The notes: generated by a model not told the origin, from the letters alone. Positions 52,716-62,943 are shown, numbered from the stretch's first letter. The stretch is DNA of 64,000 nucleotides from Chersky-840 sp963838775 (GCA_963838775.1 CAWISP010000007.1:21541-85540); one strand, 5' to 3'. Translations and numbers: made by a program.

Positions 52716-53507
52716 CTACCGCTCGAGGCGCCCCCGCCCCGACAACCTGGCGCCGGGGGCGACGACATCCCTGGCCGGTCGCCCGTTGGTGCCTGGGGGA
52801 TACGGTGTCGCCGGGTCGACAGGGGCGGGGGAGGCCGGGGGAGCCCTGCGGCGTCGTGACCAGAACGGGGCATCGAGCAGGGTCAGCAGGACGAGGGCCA
52901 CCCCCGCCGCGCTGACCACGTACCAGGGCCACGGGCCGAGCACTCTCAGAAGTGTCCATTCTCCGGGGGGCGAGCGGAGGAACATGTAGTTGGCCCCGGT
53001 CAGCGCGTCGACGATCCCCACCACCGCGGTGTAGCCGAGGGTGATGGCGAAGACCCGGACGACGGCGTGGCGTCGGGGCACGATCCCCATGCCCACCACC
53101 AAGAACAGCGCGGCGACGACGATCCCGACGTGGCCCACCAGATACTGGAAGAACACCAGGTGCGGGAACCCGACGTTCAGATCGGGCGTGATGATCGCCT
53201 GAAGCGTACCCGCCAGGCCCCAGAAGTACGTCAGCTCCACGAGCAGCGCCCCCCGCCACCAGCACGCCGCCGCCGCCACCAGCACGCCGACGTCGCACAG
53301 CGCTAGGGGCAACGACGTCTTGGCCGACCACGTCCCCTGCACCGCCAGTCCCACGCTGTAGCTGACCGCATCCGCGGCCAGCAGTATCGCCAGGACCCGG
53401 GCCGTCGAGATCCTCCACGGGCCGGGCCGCCGCCGGGCCACCACGCACAGGGCGAGACAACCGCCGGCTGCAAGCGCCACGGCCGACCAGTACGCGAGGG
53501 GCGACAC
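52716..53507 (-). CDS. TIGR02206 family integral membrane protein (YwaF-like)
   Basis: The protein of about 263 residues has six to seven membrane segments and the TIGR02206 pattern: SLPLALCDVGVLVAAAACWW, LTYFWGLAGTLQAIITPDL with GFPHLVFFQYLVGHVGIVVA, ALTGANYMFLRSPP and LLRVLGPWPWYVVSAAGVAL. The histidines and aromatic motifs in the middle are conserved; the function is unknown. The start is uncertain: GTG 53507 or TTG 53516 lie just before the first helix, while the open frame continues upstream through the tandem repeat. The C-terminal 45 residues are Pro/Arg-rich and not conserved. It is divergent from the PIG-L gene. Confidence 0.85.
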   Translation of the reverse strand: MSPLAYWSAVALAAGGCLALCVVARRRPGPWRISTARVLAILLAADAVSYSVGLAVQGTWSAKTSLPLALCDVGVLVAAAACWWRGALLVELTYFWGLAGTLQAIITPDLNVGFPHLVFFQYLVGHVGIVVAALFLVVGMGIVPRRHAVVRVFAITLGYTAVVGIVDALTGANYMFLRSPPGEWTLLRVLGPWPWYVVSAAGVALVLLTLLDAPFWSRRRRAPPASPAPVDPATPYPPGTNGRPARDVVAPGARLSGRGRLER

Positions 53508-53577
53508 GGTGTCCAAGATGATGTCGCTATCGAAGCAGGACCACGGCCGCCGCGTCTCGGCGGCCCCGAAATGATCT

Positions 53578-53628
53578 GAGGTGGCAGAGTCTGCGAGGTG
53601 GCAGAGCCCGCGAGGTGGCAGAGTCTGG
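53578..53628 (+). repeat. Three tandem 17-bp repeats
   Basis: GAGGTGGCAGAGTCTGC (53578-53594) is followed by GAGGTGGCAGAGCCCGC (53595-53611) and GAGGTGGCAGAGTCTGG (53612-53628). The array lies between two divergent genes, about 30 bases before the PIG-L start and about 70 bases from the TIGR02206 start. It could be a set of protein-binding sites or a simple tandem duplication. Confidence 0.85.
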
Positions 53629-53658
53629 GAAGGACCCGATCCGCGCAGGAGGTCGAGC

Positions 53659-54360
53659 ATGCAGCCCGTCGACGAGGAGTGGGAGCGGGCCGTGGCGGTC
53701 GTGGCCCATCCCGACGATCTGGAGTACGGCGCCGCCAGCGCCGTGGCGCGCTGGACGCGACAGGGCAAGGAGGTCTCCTACGTCCTGGTGACAAAGGGCG
53801 AGGCCGGGATCGACGGGATGGCCCCCGAGCAGGCGGCCCCGTTGCGCGAGGAGGAACAACGACGCAGCGCCGCTCGGGTGGGGGTCAGCCACGTCGAGTT
53901 CCTGGGGCACGCCGACGGCAGCGTCGAGCCCGGCCTGGCGCTGCGCCGCGACCTGGCCGGAGCCCTGCGCCGGCTGCTCCCCGACGTCGTCATCACCATG
54001 AACTTCGAGCTCACGTGGGGCGACGGCGCGAGCGTCAACCACGCCGATCACCGTGCCGTGGGCCTGTCCACCCTCGACGCCTGTCGCGACGCCGCCAACC
54101 GCTGGATGTTCGCGGACCTGGGCGACCCGTGGCAGGGCATCAAGGTCGTCTATGTGGCGGGAACCTCGTCACCCACACATTTCGCCGACGTCACGGCGAC
54201 CATCGACGTCGGCGTGGCGTCCCTGCGCGAGCACCAGGCGTACATCGACGGCCTGGGTACGGACTTCGACCCCGACGAGTTTCTCCGCAACATCTCCGGA
54301 TTCGGCGGGATGGCGGCGGGATGCGAGTATGCCGTGCTCTTCCAGGAGTTCCACGTCTGA
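53659..54360 (+). CDS. PIG-L/LmbE family deacetylase
   Basis: The 233-residue enzyme has the zinc-binding AHPDD motif (VAVVAHPDDLEYGAAS) near residue 15 and the third ligand region VNHADHRAVGLSTLDACRDA. This family hydrolyses N-acetyl groups from glucosamine-type substrates; MshB and Mca in mycothiol metabolism belong to it, as do many tailoring enzymes. The sequence HVEFLGHADGSVEPG is typical of the actinobacterial subgroup with unknown substrate. AGGAGG lies six bases before ATG 53659, which sets the start; the upstream codons in frame are the 17-bp repeat. Confidence 0.93.
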   Translation: MQPVDEEWERAVAVVAHPDDLEYGAASAVARWTRQGKEVSYVLVTKGEAGIDGMAPEQAAPLREEEQRRSAARVGVSHVEFLGHADGSVEPGLALRRDLAGALRRLLPDVVITMNFELTWGDGASVNHADHRAVGLSTLDACRDAANRWMFADLGDPWQGIKVVYVAGTSSPTHFADVTATIDVGVASLREHQAYIDGLGTDFDPDEFLRNISGFGGMAAGCEYAVLFQEFHV

Positions 54361-54384
54361 GAGGCCGCGCCGCGGGACGCGCCG

Positions 54385-55223
54385 TCAGGCGCGCCGCACC
54401 CGACTGCGCAACGCCAACAGGGCCAGCGACAGCGAGATGGCCCCGAAGGCGGCGATGGCCAGGACCGCCTCTCCGAGGTAGGCCGCGTTCCAGCTCTGCG
54501 CCGGGCCCGGGATCCCCTCGCCACCGACGATGAGGGATCGCAACCCCAGGAGGATGTAGGTCATGGGGTTGTAGTTGGCCACCGTTCCCAGCCAGCCCTG
54601 CAGGAAGGGCTTGGGGGCGAAGGTGGTGCTCAAGAAGGTGATGGGGAAGAACAGGATGAAGCTGGCGTTGACGGCGCCGGGGTTGCCGGTCTTCAGGGCG
54701 ATGGCATAGGGCAGACCCGTGAACACGAGACCCCAGATCCCCGACAGGACGACGAACACGATGATCCCGAGCACGCCGCCATGGAAGCGCACGCCCAGGG
54801 CGAGACCCACGACGATGACGGGGACGGCGAGTGCCATGACCAACGTCAAGTCGGCGGTCATCAGGCCGAGCAGGAGAGGCAGGCGTCGCACCGGCGTGAT
54901 CATGAGCCGATCGAAGTAGCCGTTTTGGATGTCGGTCACGAGCGCGGAGGCGCGCGACACACCGGTCACGGCGAAGACCACCGCCACCGGAAGCTCGAAG
55001 GACTTGAAACTGAACCCGCCTGCTTGGTGCGCGATCTTCGACAGCGCACCGATGTTGAGGACATAGAAGAAGATCGGGACGATCAGGGCGGGGATGACCG
55101 CCTCGGGCTCGCGCGGGATCTGGCGGATGGCACGGCGGGCGACCGAAGCGACGTCGACGAAGAAGCCGGCGGGGCGCGCTTGGACCCGGAGTGCGGTGGT
55201 GGGCGCGCTCGACGTCAGGGCCA

Positions 55224-55224
<1 letters not shown>
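54385..55224 (-). CDS. ABC-2 type transporter permease (DrrB-like)
   Basis: The 279-residue membrane protein has six probable helices and the ABC-2 pattern: VIPALIVPIFFYVLNIGALS, TDIQNGYFDRLMITPVRRLP with the cytoplasmic helix, LPYAIALKTGNPGAVNASFI and FLSTTFAPKPFLQGWLGTVA. It is the membrane partner of the ATPase encoded upstream. Start ATG 55224 overlaps the ATPase stop codon, so the two are translationally coupled. Homologues are drug or lipid exporters of the daunorubicin-resistance type; the cargo is not predictable. Confidence 0.92.
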
Positions 55225-56234
<1,010 letters not shown>

Positions 56235-56320
56235 GAGCGCTCACGCTACCGGCCGCCACGGGTCGGTCGCGACGGCCCGGAACGGGCGACCGGCGACGGG
56301 GACGGTCCTATGGTGGCGCC

Positions 56321-57133
56321 ATGGCACAGCCTGACTACGCGGATTTCGAGCACCTGACCTTCGACCGCAGACCCGACGGCGTGGTGATCGTGACCCTCGA
56401 CCGTCCCGAGGTGCTCAACGCCGCCAACGTCCGCATGCATCGCGAGATGTCCGAGGTGTGGGCCGTCATCGACGCCGATCCCGATGCGCGCGTCTCGGTC
56501 GTCACCGGTGCCGGGCGGGCCTTTAGCGCGGGGGGAGACCTCGACATGATCGCCGAGATGACCGATGACTACGCGGCCGTCCTCGTGCAGTGGCGCGACG
56601 CGCGCACGATCGTCGAGTGCATGCTCAGCGCCGACAAGCCGGTGGTGTCGGCCATCAACGGGGTGGCGGTCGGCGCCGGCCTCGCCGTTGCGCTCATGGC
56701 TGACATCAGCATCATGGGGGAGTCGGCCCGGGTGTCGGACGGCCACGCCCGGCTCGGGGTGGCCGCCGGCGACCACGCCGCGCTGCTGTGGCCCCTGTTG
56801 TGCGGCATGGCCAAGGCCAAGTACTACCTGCTCACCGCCGATTTCATTGCCGGCCCCGAGGCCGAGCGCATCGGTCTCGTGACCAAGTGCGTCCCCGACG
56901 ACGAGGTCCTCGCGGAGGCGCTCGCCGTGGCGGGGCGACTCGCGGCCGGGAGCGCCACCGCCGTCCAGTGGACGCGCCGGGTGATGAACCACTGGTTGCG
57001 CCAGGCCCTTCCCGGTTTCGGGGAGTCCGTTGCCCTCGAGATGCTCGGGTTCCTCGGTCCCGACGCACGCGAAGGCCTCGCCGCCATCCGGGAGCGTCGA
57101 GAGCCCCGGTTTCCCTCGGCGCCGGTCCCGTGA
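56321..57133 (+). CDS. Enoyl-CoA hydratase/isomerase family protein
   Basis: The 270-residue crotonase-fold protein has the CoA-binding and oxyanion-hole motifs VVTGAGRAFSAGGDLDMIAE and SAINGVAVGAGLAVALMADI, and the SDGHARLGVAAGDHAALLWPL helix. Where canonical enoyl-CoA hydratase has two glutamates, the second position here appears to be the aspartate of AGDHAAL, which is common in a subgroup with altered or unknown reactions. It therefore may be a hydratase, isomerase or hydrolase. No other beta-oxidation gene is adjacent. The ATG at 56321 is clear by homology. Confidence 0.9.
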   Translation: MAQPDYADFEHLTFDRRPDGVVIVTLDRPEVLNAANVRMHREMSEVWAVIDADPDARVSVVTGAGRAFSAGGDLDMIAEMTDDYAAVLVQWRDARTIVECMLSADKPVVSAINGVAVGAGLAVALMADISIMGESARVSDGHARLGVAAGDHAALLWPLLCGMAKAKYYLLTADFIAGPEAERIGLVTKCVPDDEVLAEALAVAGRLAAGSATAVQWTRRVMNHWLRQALPGFGESVALEMLGFLGPDAREGLAAIRERREPRFPSAPVP

Positions 57134-57167
57134 CAGCCGTGGTGTCGGCAGATCGTGGGCGTCGGAT

Positions 57168-58313
57168 CTACTCGACCGTGACGAGGGTCCCGATCGGCGT
57201 GTAGGGGTAGACGACCTCGGCGTGCGCCGGTGGCAACTCCACGCATCCGAGGCTCTGCGGGTAGCCGTAGCCGGGCCGGATGAAGCCGTGCAGGGCGTCA
57301 CCGCCGTGGAAGTAGCTCACCCATGGCACGCCCGGGTCCGCGTACTTGCTGCCGTCGGGATTCGTGCCGCGCATCGTGGTGGAGACATAGCGTACGTAGA
57401 CGGGCCACGTGCCCTGTTCGGTGGGCGCTACGGCGATGCCGGTGTTCGCCCGGGTCGTGTACACCATCTGGCCGTCGCGCCACACGTCGGCATGCTCGGG
57501 CAGCGTCTCATTCACGTCCACCCAGTCGTAGTGCCCGTAGGCGTCGACTTGGTCGGCCGCGGCCGCCTGGAGGAGAGCCAGCCACACGTTGGGTCCGGCG
57601 ATGCCGTCCGTGGTCATGTGCTCCTGGCTCTCGAAGGTCATCACCGCTCCCTGGGTGATGACGTTGGGCTCACCGGGTGACCACAGCGCCATGAAGGAAC
57701 TCGGCATCGTCGTCCACCGCCACGCGAACGAGCCGACCTGGGCGGTGGCGGCCTCGTCGGGGGCGACCCCGGCCGGATCGGCCGGGGTGAAGGTCAAGGG
57801 GAGGTAGTCCAGGGTGGCGAGCAACTGCTGCAGGCGCAGGGTCGTCATCGGTGCCACGGTGAAATGGGTGGTGAGGGTGTCGGCGAGCCGCTGCCCGTCA
57901 CTGCCCTCGATGCCGCCGGTCCCCCCGGGGACCGTCACCGACATCGTCGCTCCGGGAGGAAGGGGAGCGGTGGCGTCGAAGGCCAGGACGTCGGGTGCCG
58001 TCTGTACCCACGACCCCGCCACGGCCGGGCTGAGCGTGGGCAGGGGGCTGGCGGGGGCCAGCGGCACGGTGAACTGGACGGTCACGGCGGTGTCCGAGGG
58101 GACGGCGGCGGCGTTGGGAGCCGGTTGACTCGTGACCACGGAGAGACGGCCCGGTGACGCCGTCGGCGTTGCTGCTGCGGGGGAGGGGGTCACCCGCGTC
58201 GCCACCAGGGCGGTCGAGGCGGCTGCGAGCGCGCAGAGCGCGACAACGACCGCGACGATCAACCAATGATGCCGGCCATCGCTTCTCCGGCGTCGGTGTG
58301 CGGCTTCCGGCAT
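57168..58313 (-). CDS. L,D-transpeptidase (YkuD) with N-terminal Ig-like domains
   Basis: The 381-residue protein has one N-terminal membrane anchor (LIVAVVVALCALAAASTALVA), one or two Ig-like domains (LSVVTSQPAPNAAAVPSDTA, then DAVTVQF-type strands) and a C-terminal YkuD domain with the catalytic motif GFIRPGYGYPQSLGCVELPP, the cysteine at about 357. L,D-transpeptidases form 3-3 cross-links in peptidoglycan; the arrangement anchor, Ig-like domains, YkuD is that of mycobacterial-type enzymes. It acts outside the membrane. ATG 58313 is the only reasonable start. Confidence 0.93.
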   Translation of the reverse strand: MPEAAHRRRRSDGRHHWLIVAVVVALCALAAASTALVATRVTPSPAAATPTASPGRLSVVTSQPAPNAAAVPSDTAVTVQFTVPLAPASPLPTLSPAVAGSWVQTAPDVLAFDATAPLPPGATMSVTVPGGTGGIEGSDGQRLADTLTTHFTVAPMTTLRLQQLLATLDYLPLTFTPADPAGVAPDEAATAQVGSFAWRWTTMPSSFMALWSPGEPNVITQGAVMTFESQEHMTTDGIAGPNVWLALLQAAAADQVDAYGHYDWVDVNETLPEHADVWRDGQMVYTTRANTGIAVAPTEQGTWPVYVRYVSTTMRGTNPDGSKYADPGVPWVSYFHGGDALHGFIRPGYGYPQSLGCVELPPAHAEVVYPYTPIGTLVTVE

Positions 58314-58392
58314 GGCATGCAGCTCCAGTGCGATCCTACCCGGCGGTGGTGGGGTCCCAATGACCGGAACCGCACATTTTAGGGGCGATTCC

Positions 58393-60813
58393 TCAGCGGT
58401 TCTGGCGCGGGAGGGTCGGATCGGTTGTGGGGGCGTTGATGGCGCGCATGACGCCGTCTTCGATGCGCCGGATCTGCTCGGGGTCCGTCACCTTTCCTCC
58501 CGTCGTCGCGTCGCGCACGTAGAAGGCGTCGAGGACTTCGTGGCCGAGGGTGGACACCCGGGCGGCCACGACGTCGAGCTCGAGAGCGAAGAGCGCGGCG
58601 GTGATCCGGTGGAGGAGGCCGATGTCGTCTTCGGCGCGCACGTCGAGGACCGTCGAGCCCGCCGACGCCGCGTTGTCGACTTGGACGCGGCTCTCCACGG
58701 GTCGCGACGCCGCCGACCGCCGCCCCTCGGCGTAGGCGCGCACCTGCTCGGTGAGGCGCTCTTCGAGCGGAAAGGAACCCCGCAGGACCGCTTCGAGCTG
58801 GTCGGCCACCAGCTTGAAGTCGGGCCACCGCTTCCGGGACGGCTCCACGACGAACGTCTCGACGGCGAAGTGGTCTTCGGCGGCGATGTCCGCAGAGCGA
58901 ATGTCGAGGCCGCCTAGGGCGAACACGCCCGTGACCGCCGCGAGCAGGCCGGGGCGGTCGCGCGCCACCACGGTGACGTTGGGCGGGTCGGCGGCCACGA
59001 CCGAGCGTCCCAGCCGTTCGACCTGGCGCATGAAGCCCCGATGCCGGTCGGTCACGAGGGGCGTGGCGGGTCCGATCGCACCCTCGGAGAGATAGGTCGC
59101 CACCCTGCGCACGAGGTCGGAGACCAGTCCCGCCTTCCACTGGCCCCAGGCGGCGGGCCCCGTGGCCAGGCTGTCGGCCTCGGTGATCGCCGCCAGGAGC
59201 TCCAACTGGACGCGGTCTCCGACCGCGGCGGCGACCGCTTCGATGGTGGTCGGGTCGTCGAGGTCGCGACGTGTGGCGGCATCGGGCAGCAGCAGGTGGT
59301 TGCGGACCAGTCCGACCAGGATCGCCACGTCCTGGGGTGCAAAGCCGATGCGACGTGCCATCTCCCCCACGACCTTCACCCCGGCATCGGTATGGTCCCC
59401 GGGGAAGCCCTTGCCGATGTCGTGGAGCAGGGCCCCCACGACGAGGAGGTCGGGACGTTGCACCGTCGGCACCAGGGTGACCGCCTGGGCGGCGGCCTCG
59501 AGAAGGTGCCGGTCGACGGTGAAGCGGTGGTAGGCGTTGCGCTGGGGCCGGTTCCGCACCGCGCCCCATTCCGGGATCAGCCTGACCAGGAGGCCGCGTT
59601 GGTCCAGTGCCTCCAGCGCGACGATGGCCGGGGGGCCGGTGGCGAGCACCCGCACGAGCGCCGCCCGCATGTCGTCGGGCCACGGGTCCGGTGGAGCGAC
59701 ATCCGCCACCGCCAGAGCGTCGAGCGAGCTCCGGCCGATCGGGAGCCGGTGCTCGGCTGCCACCGCCGCCACCCGCAGCGTCAGGCCGGGTTGGCCGCTT
59801 GGATCGGTCCCCGGGGCGAGGACGACCTGACCCTCTCCGGGGTTCCCGGCGACCAGTTCGAGGGCGATACCGGGTTCGACGGGTTCGAGGGTGACCGTGG
59901 CGTCGTGGGCAACAGGGCCGAGAGCGCGTCGGCGCCACCGACGGGGCTGTGCCGTGGGCCACGTCGAACGGCGCCGCCACACGTCGTCGGTCACCCAGGC
60001 GATGGTCCGTCCCGCTTCTGCGATCGCCGCCATCAGCGCGTCCGCGTCGCGGTAGCCGAGGTCCGCGGCCACCTGGTCCTGTTCCTGCAGCAGCAGGCGG
60101 TCGGTGGCGCGGTTGGTAGCGCGATGCAACTCCACGCGCGCTGCGGTCAGCGTGGCGCGGGGCCCGGACAACGACGTCAGGTCCACCTGTTCGGCCACGG
60201 CTGCCACCGCCAGCGAGGCGGCGCGCACGGCGTGGAAGTCGCGTAGGCCTCCATGGGCTTCTTTGAGATCTGGCTCGAGCAGGAATGCGACGTCCCCGTG
60301 CGCTCGGTGACGCTCATCGACTTGGGCGGCGAGCACCGGGAGCCATTGCCCGGCCATCTTCTGCCATTGGGCCCGGGCCTTGTCGAGCATGGGCTCGGCC
60401 ACCGAAGCGTCGCCGGCGATGACGCGGCCGTCGAGCAGTCCGAGTTGGGCCCGGAGGTCCTCTCTGGCGACCTGGAGGACCTCGGGGGGACGGCGCACGG
60501 AATGGTCGAGGCGGATGCCCTCGTCCCAGACCGGATACCAAACGGCGTCGGCGACCCGGCCGATGTCGCGACGGCCGCGGTGGACGAGGACGACGTCGAG
60601 GTCGCTGTAGGGGCACAGCTCGCCGCGCCCGTACCCGCCCACGGCGACGAGGGCCACGCCTTCGGGGTTGCCGTCGGTGGCCCGGTCGAACAGGCCCGCC
60701 AGCCACTCGTCGGCGGCGGCCGAGAACGCCGTACAGAACGCGTCGCCCTGGAGGTCCGTGCGCGCCAGCAGCTCCCGGCGCAACGAGCGGAGGGACACGG
60801 GTGACGGTAGCAC
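58393..60813 (-). CDS. glnD: [Protein-PII] uridylyltransferase/uridylyl-removing enzyme
   Basis: The 806-residue protein has the GlnD domain order. The nucleotidyltransferase domain holds VAVGGYGRGELCPYSDLDVV (residues 57-75), the HD phosphohydrolase domain holds ALLHDIGKGFPGDHTD near 461-475, and two C-terminal ACT domains follow (VTVVARDRPGLLAAVTGVFA and VLDVRAEDDIGLLHRITAAL). It modifies PII (GlnB/GlnK) in response to glutamine; in actinobacteria PII is often adenylylated instead. In many relatives glnD follows amt and glnK, but here it stands alone. Active-site residues of both catalytic domains look intact. Confidence 0.94.
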   Translation of the reverse strand: MLPSPVSLRSLRRELLARTDLQGDAFCTAFSAAADEWLAGLFDRATDGNPEGVALVAVGGYGRGELCPYSDLDVVLVHRGRRDIGRVADAVWYPVWDEGIRLDHSVRRPPEVLQVAREDLRAQLGLLDGRVIAGDASVAEPMLDKARAQWQKMAGQWLPVLAAQVDERHRAHGDVAFLLEPDLKEAHGGLRDFHAVRAASLAVAAVAEQVDLTSLSGPRATLTAARVELHRATNRATDRLLLQEQDQVAADLGYRDADALMAAIAEAGRTIAWVTDDVWRRRSTWPTAQPRRWRRRALGPVAHDATVTLEPVEPGIALELVAGNPGEGQVVLAPGTDPSGQPGLTLRVAAVAAEHRLPIGRSSLDALAVADVAPPDPWPDDMRAALVRVLATGPPAIVALEALDQRGLLVRLIPEWGAVRNRPQRNAYHRFTVDRHLLEAAAQAVTLVPTVQRPDLLVVGALLHDIGKGFPGDHTDAGVKVVGEMARRIGFAPQDVAILVGLVRNHLLLPDAATRRDLDDPTTIEAVAAAVGDRVQLELLAAITEADSLATGPAAWGQWKAGLVSDLVRRVATYLSEGAIGPATPLVTDRHRGFMRQVERLGRSVVAADPPNVTVVARDRPGLLAAVTGVFALGGLDIRSADIAAEDHFAVETFVVEPSRKRWPDFKLVADQLEAVLRGSFPLEERLTEQVRAYAEGRRSAASRPVESRVQVDNAASAGSTVLDVRAEDDIGLLHRITAALFALELDVVAARVSTLGHEVLDAFYVRDATTGGKVTDPEQIRRIEDGVMRAINAPTTDPTLPRQNR

Positions 60814-60924
60814 TCAGACTTTGTCCTTCCTGTGCCTGGCACCGACGGTGCCCCCCGCCGGGACCCGCCACGGGCGTAGCGTGGAGGGTGGCAACCCGGG
60901 CAGCCGGAGCCGACGGAGGGTCAC

Positions 60925-61134
60925 ATGAGCAACAGCGATACCAAGGGATCTGGACTGAGTCTGCTCGACACCGCCCTCGTAGTGGCGGCGGTAGTCGGCG
61001 GGATCTTCGTCGTGCTGTGGATTGCTCATGCCGTCATCGGGCTGGCGCTCTTCGTCTTCAAGATCGCCATCTTGGTGGTGATCGTGGCCGTGATCGTGCG
61101 GGTGGTCCACGCCTTCAGCCGCCGGGGGGATTGA
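60925..61134 (+). CDS. Small membrane protein
   Basis: The 69-residue protein has two hydrophobic helices (LDTALVVAAVVGGIFVVLWI and VIGLALFVFKIAILVVIVAV) with a short basic end (RVVHAFSRRGD). It has no recognisable family. The ATG at 60925 is preceded by a GGAGGGTCAC purine-rich site, which supports expression. It is divergent from glnD and convergent with the glycosyltransferase gene. Confidence 0.7.
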   Translation: MSNSDTKGSGLSLLDTALVVAAVVGGIFVVLWIAHAVIGLALFVFKIAILVVIVAVIVRVVHAFSRRGD

Positions 61135-61152
61135 AGAAGGTTCCACGCGCCC

Positions 61153-62181
61153 TCAGTGGCGCAGGAGCTCCCGGTAGAGCTCGATGTGGTCGGCGACCAT
61201 GCGCTCGGTCGAGAAATACCCCTCCACCGAGGCGCGGCAGTCCGCACGCGACAGTTGGTCCACCCGACCGAGGGCGTCGGCCATGGCGGTTTCGTCCTCG
61301 CACAAGAAGCCCGTCTTGCCGTCTTCGACGACCTCGGGGACCGCACCCTCGGGGAACGCTAGTACGGGCGTCCCACAGGCCATCGACTCGAGCATGACCA
61401 TGCCGAACGGTTCGTTCCAGCGGATGGGGAAGAGTAGGGCACTCGCCTTCGAAAGCAGTTCGAGCTTGTGCTCGTGGGGGACCTCGCCCAGATAGACGGC
61501 GTCGGGCCCGAGGAGGGGTGCCACCTGTTCGTCGAAATAGGCTCGCTCCCACTGCTCGCGCATCTTGGCGGCAAGGAGGACCCGCATGCCCGCCTTGCGC
61601 GCCACCTCGATGGCTCGATGAGCGCCCTTGTCGGGTGCCATGCGCCCCAGGAACAAGCAGAACTCCCCGTGTTCGTCACCGGCGCCGTCACCGAAAGGGA
61701 AGGCGGACGCGTCGAGCCCGTGATGGATAACCCGCGCGATCGGGATGTCGGGGGCGGCGCGGTGTTGGGCGTGGGAGATGGCGACGATGGGCACGCGGGG
61801 GGCGAGCACCCGGTAGAGGTCGGTCAGCTCGTCGTTGAAGGGACCGTGGATGGTGGTGACGACCGGAAGGTCGTGGTAGCGCTCGGCGTAGAACGGCCCC
61901 ATCACCGTGTGGTCGTGGACGACATCGTGCCCGGAGACCGCTTCGTAGGCATGGACGACGTGGCGGAGCTCGGGCACGGCCATGCCGATGCGCATGCCCT
62001 CGGCGTGCTCGAGCGCCCACGCCTTCGGCACCGGGCAGGTCGAGTCACCCGTGGTGAACAGGGTGACATCCTCGCCCGCCGCGACGAGACCGCGGGCCAT
62101 TTGATCGACCACGAGCTCGATCCCCCCGTACAGAGGAGGAGGGATCGGCGTCCATGGGGGAGCGATGAGCGCGATCCGCAT
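61153..62181 (-). CDS. Glycosyltransferase family 4
   Basis: The 342-residue enzyme is a GT-B fold glycosyltransferase: IALIAPPWTPIPPPLYGGIE starts the N-terminal domain, VVTTIHGPFNDEL and VAISHAQHRAAPDIPIARVI follow, and the C-terminal domain has FCLFLGRMAPDKGAHRAIEV and the E-x7-E motif region NEPFGMVMLESMACGTPVLA. It transfers a sugar from a nucleotide sugar donor with retention of configuration, acting in the cytoplasm. The acceptor is unknown. ATG 62181 was chosen because MRIALIAPP is the typical start; the 18 upstream codons are not conserved. Confidence 0.92.
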   Translation of the reverse strand: MRIALIAPPWTPIPPPLYGGIELVVDQMARGLVAAGEDVTLFTTGDSTCPVPKAWALEHAEGMRIGMAVPELRHVVHAYEAVSGHDVVHDHTVMGPFYAERYHDLPVVTTIHGPFNDELTDLYRVLAPRVPIVAISHAQHRAAPDIPIARVIHHGLDASAFPFGDGAGDEHGEFCLFLGRMAPDKGAHRAIEVARKAGMRVLLAAKMREQWERAYFDEQVAPLLGPDAVYLGEVPHEHKLELLSKASALLFPIRWNEPFGMVMLESMACGTPVLAFPEGAVPEVVEDGKTGFLCEDETAMADALGRVDQLSRADCRASVEGYFSTERMVADHIELYRELLRH

Positions 62182-62327
62182 GGACCGATTCAAGCACCTC
62201 GACGCCCCGAGCCGATGCACCCATTCGATCTCCACCAGTCGCCCGAAACAGCCCGGGGTCCCGCCTCCGGGCCGCCCCGCACCTGGCGGGACGCTCGGTG
62301 CCAGCCGATAGGCTCGCTGGTCGGCGC

Positions 62328-62399
62328 GGCGGCGTGGCCGAGTGGTTTAGGCAGGGGCCTGCAAAGCCCCGTACGGCGGTTCGATTCCGCCCGCCGCCT
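62328..62399 (+). tRNA. tRNA-Cys (anticodon GCA)
   Basis: The cloverleaf is complete: acceptor GGCGGCG pairs with CGCCGCC, anticodon stem GGGGC/GCCCC surrounds the loop CTGCAAA with GCA at 62361-62363, and the T stem GGCGG/CCGCC holds TTCGATT. The discriminator base is U, the identity base of tRNA-Cys. CCA is not encoded. Confidence 0.96.
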
Positions 62400-62441
62400 C
62401 GGGTGCCGGGACGTCATCGGCACGACGGACAAGGAGACGGC

Positions 62442-62897
62442 ATGGCGGCAGTCGGTGACCGGGTTCAGGTTCCTTCTAAGCGGGTGGGCCAGGCCCCTCG
62501 CGAGGGCGTCGTCACTGGGGTCAGCGGTGTCCTGCTCCGGGTGACGTGGTCCGGCGGAGAAGAGTCGACCATCTTTCCGTCCATGGGCTCGGTCGTGGTC
62601 GTCGGGAAGGCGCGGGCGGCCAAGAAGGCCGTTGTGAAGAAGACCCTCTCGACCAGGCCGGAAAAGAAAGCCACCGAGACCACCAGAAGCGCTGCCAAGA
62701 AGCCGGCGACCGTCCCCGCTAAGAAATCCCCCAAGTCGGCGACGAAGAAGGTTGCCAAATCGGCGACAAAGAAGGTTGCCAAGAAGTCCGCCACGTCCGC
62801 GAAGAAAGCGGCCAAGAAGTCCGGGAAGCCGCAACGACCGCAGGGGAAGAAGTCGTCGTCCAAGCATTCGGGTCGGGCGCCCAAGCGACGGAAGTGA
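62442..62897 (+). CDS. DUF1918 protein with histone-H1-like Lys/Ala-rich tail
   Basis: The 151-residue protein has two parts. Residues 1-58 form a DUF1918 domain, a small SH3-like barrel: AAVGDRVQVPSKRVGQAPRE, GVVTGVSGVLLRVTWSGGEE and STIFPSMGSVVVVGK. The remaining 95 residues are a very basic, low-complexity tail of Lys, Ala, Ser and Thr repeats such as KKVAKSATKKVAKKSATSAK, the pattern of bacterial H1-like and mycobacterial HupB tails. It probably binds DNA or RNA. The ATG at 62442 has AAGGAG seven bases upstream. It directly follows tRNA-Cys. DUF1918 proteins are usually only about 60 residues long, so the tail is an unusual addition. Confidence 0.9.
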   Translation: MAAVGDRVQVPSKRVGQAPREGVVTGVSGVLLRVTWSGGEESTIFPSMGSVVVVGKARAAKKAVVKKTLSTRPEKKATETTRSAAKKPATVPAKKSPKSATKKVAKSATKKVAKKSATSAKKAAKKSGKPQRPQGKKSSSKHSGRAPKRRK

Positions 62898-62943
62898 CGA
62901 ACATGGCGCCGAGGTCGTCACCATCATGACTCCGGATGCGAGA

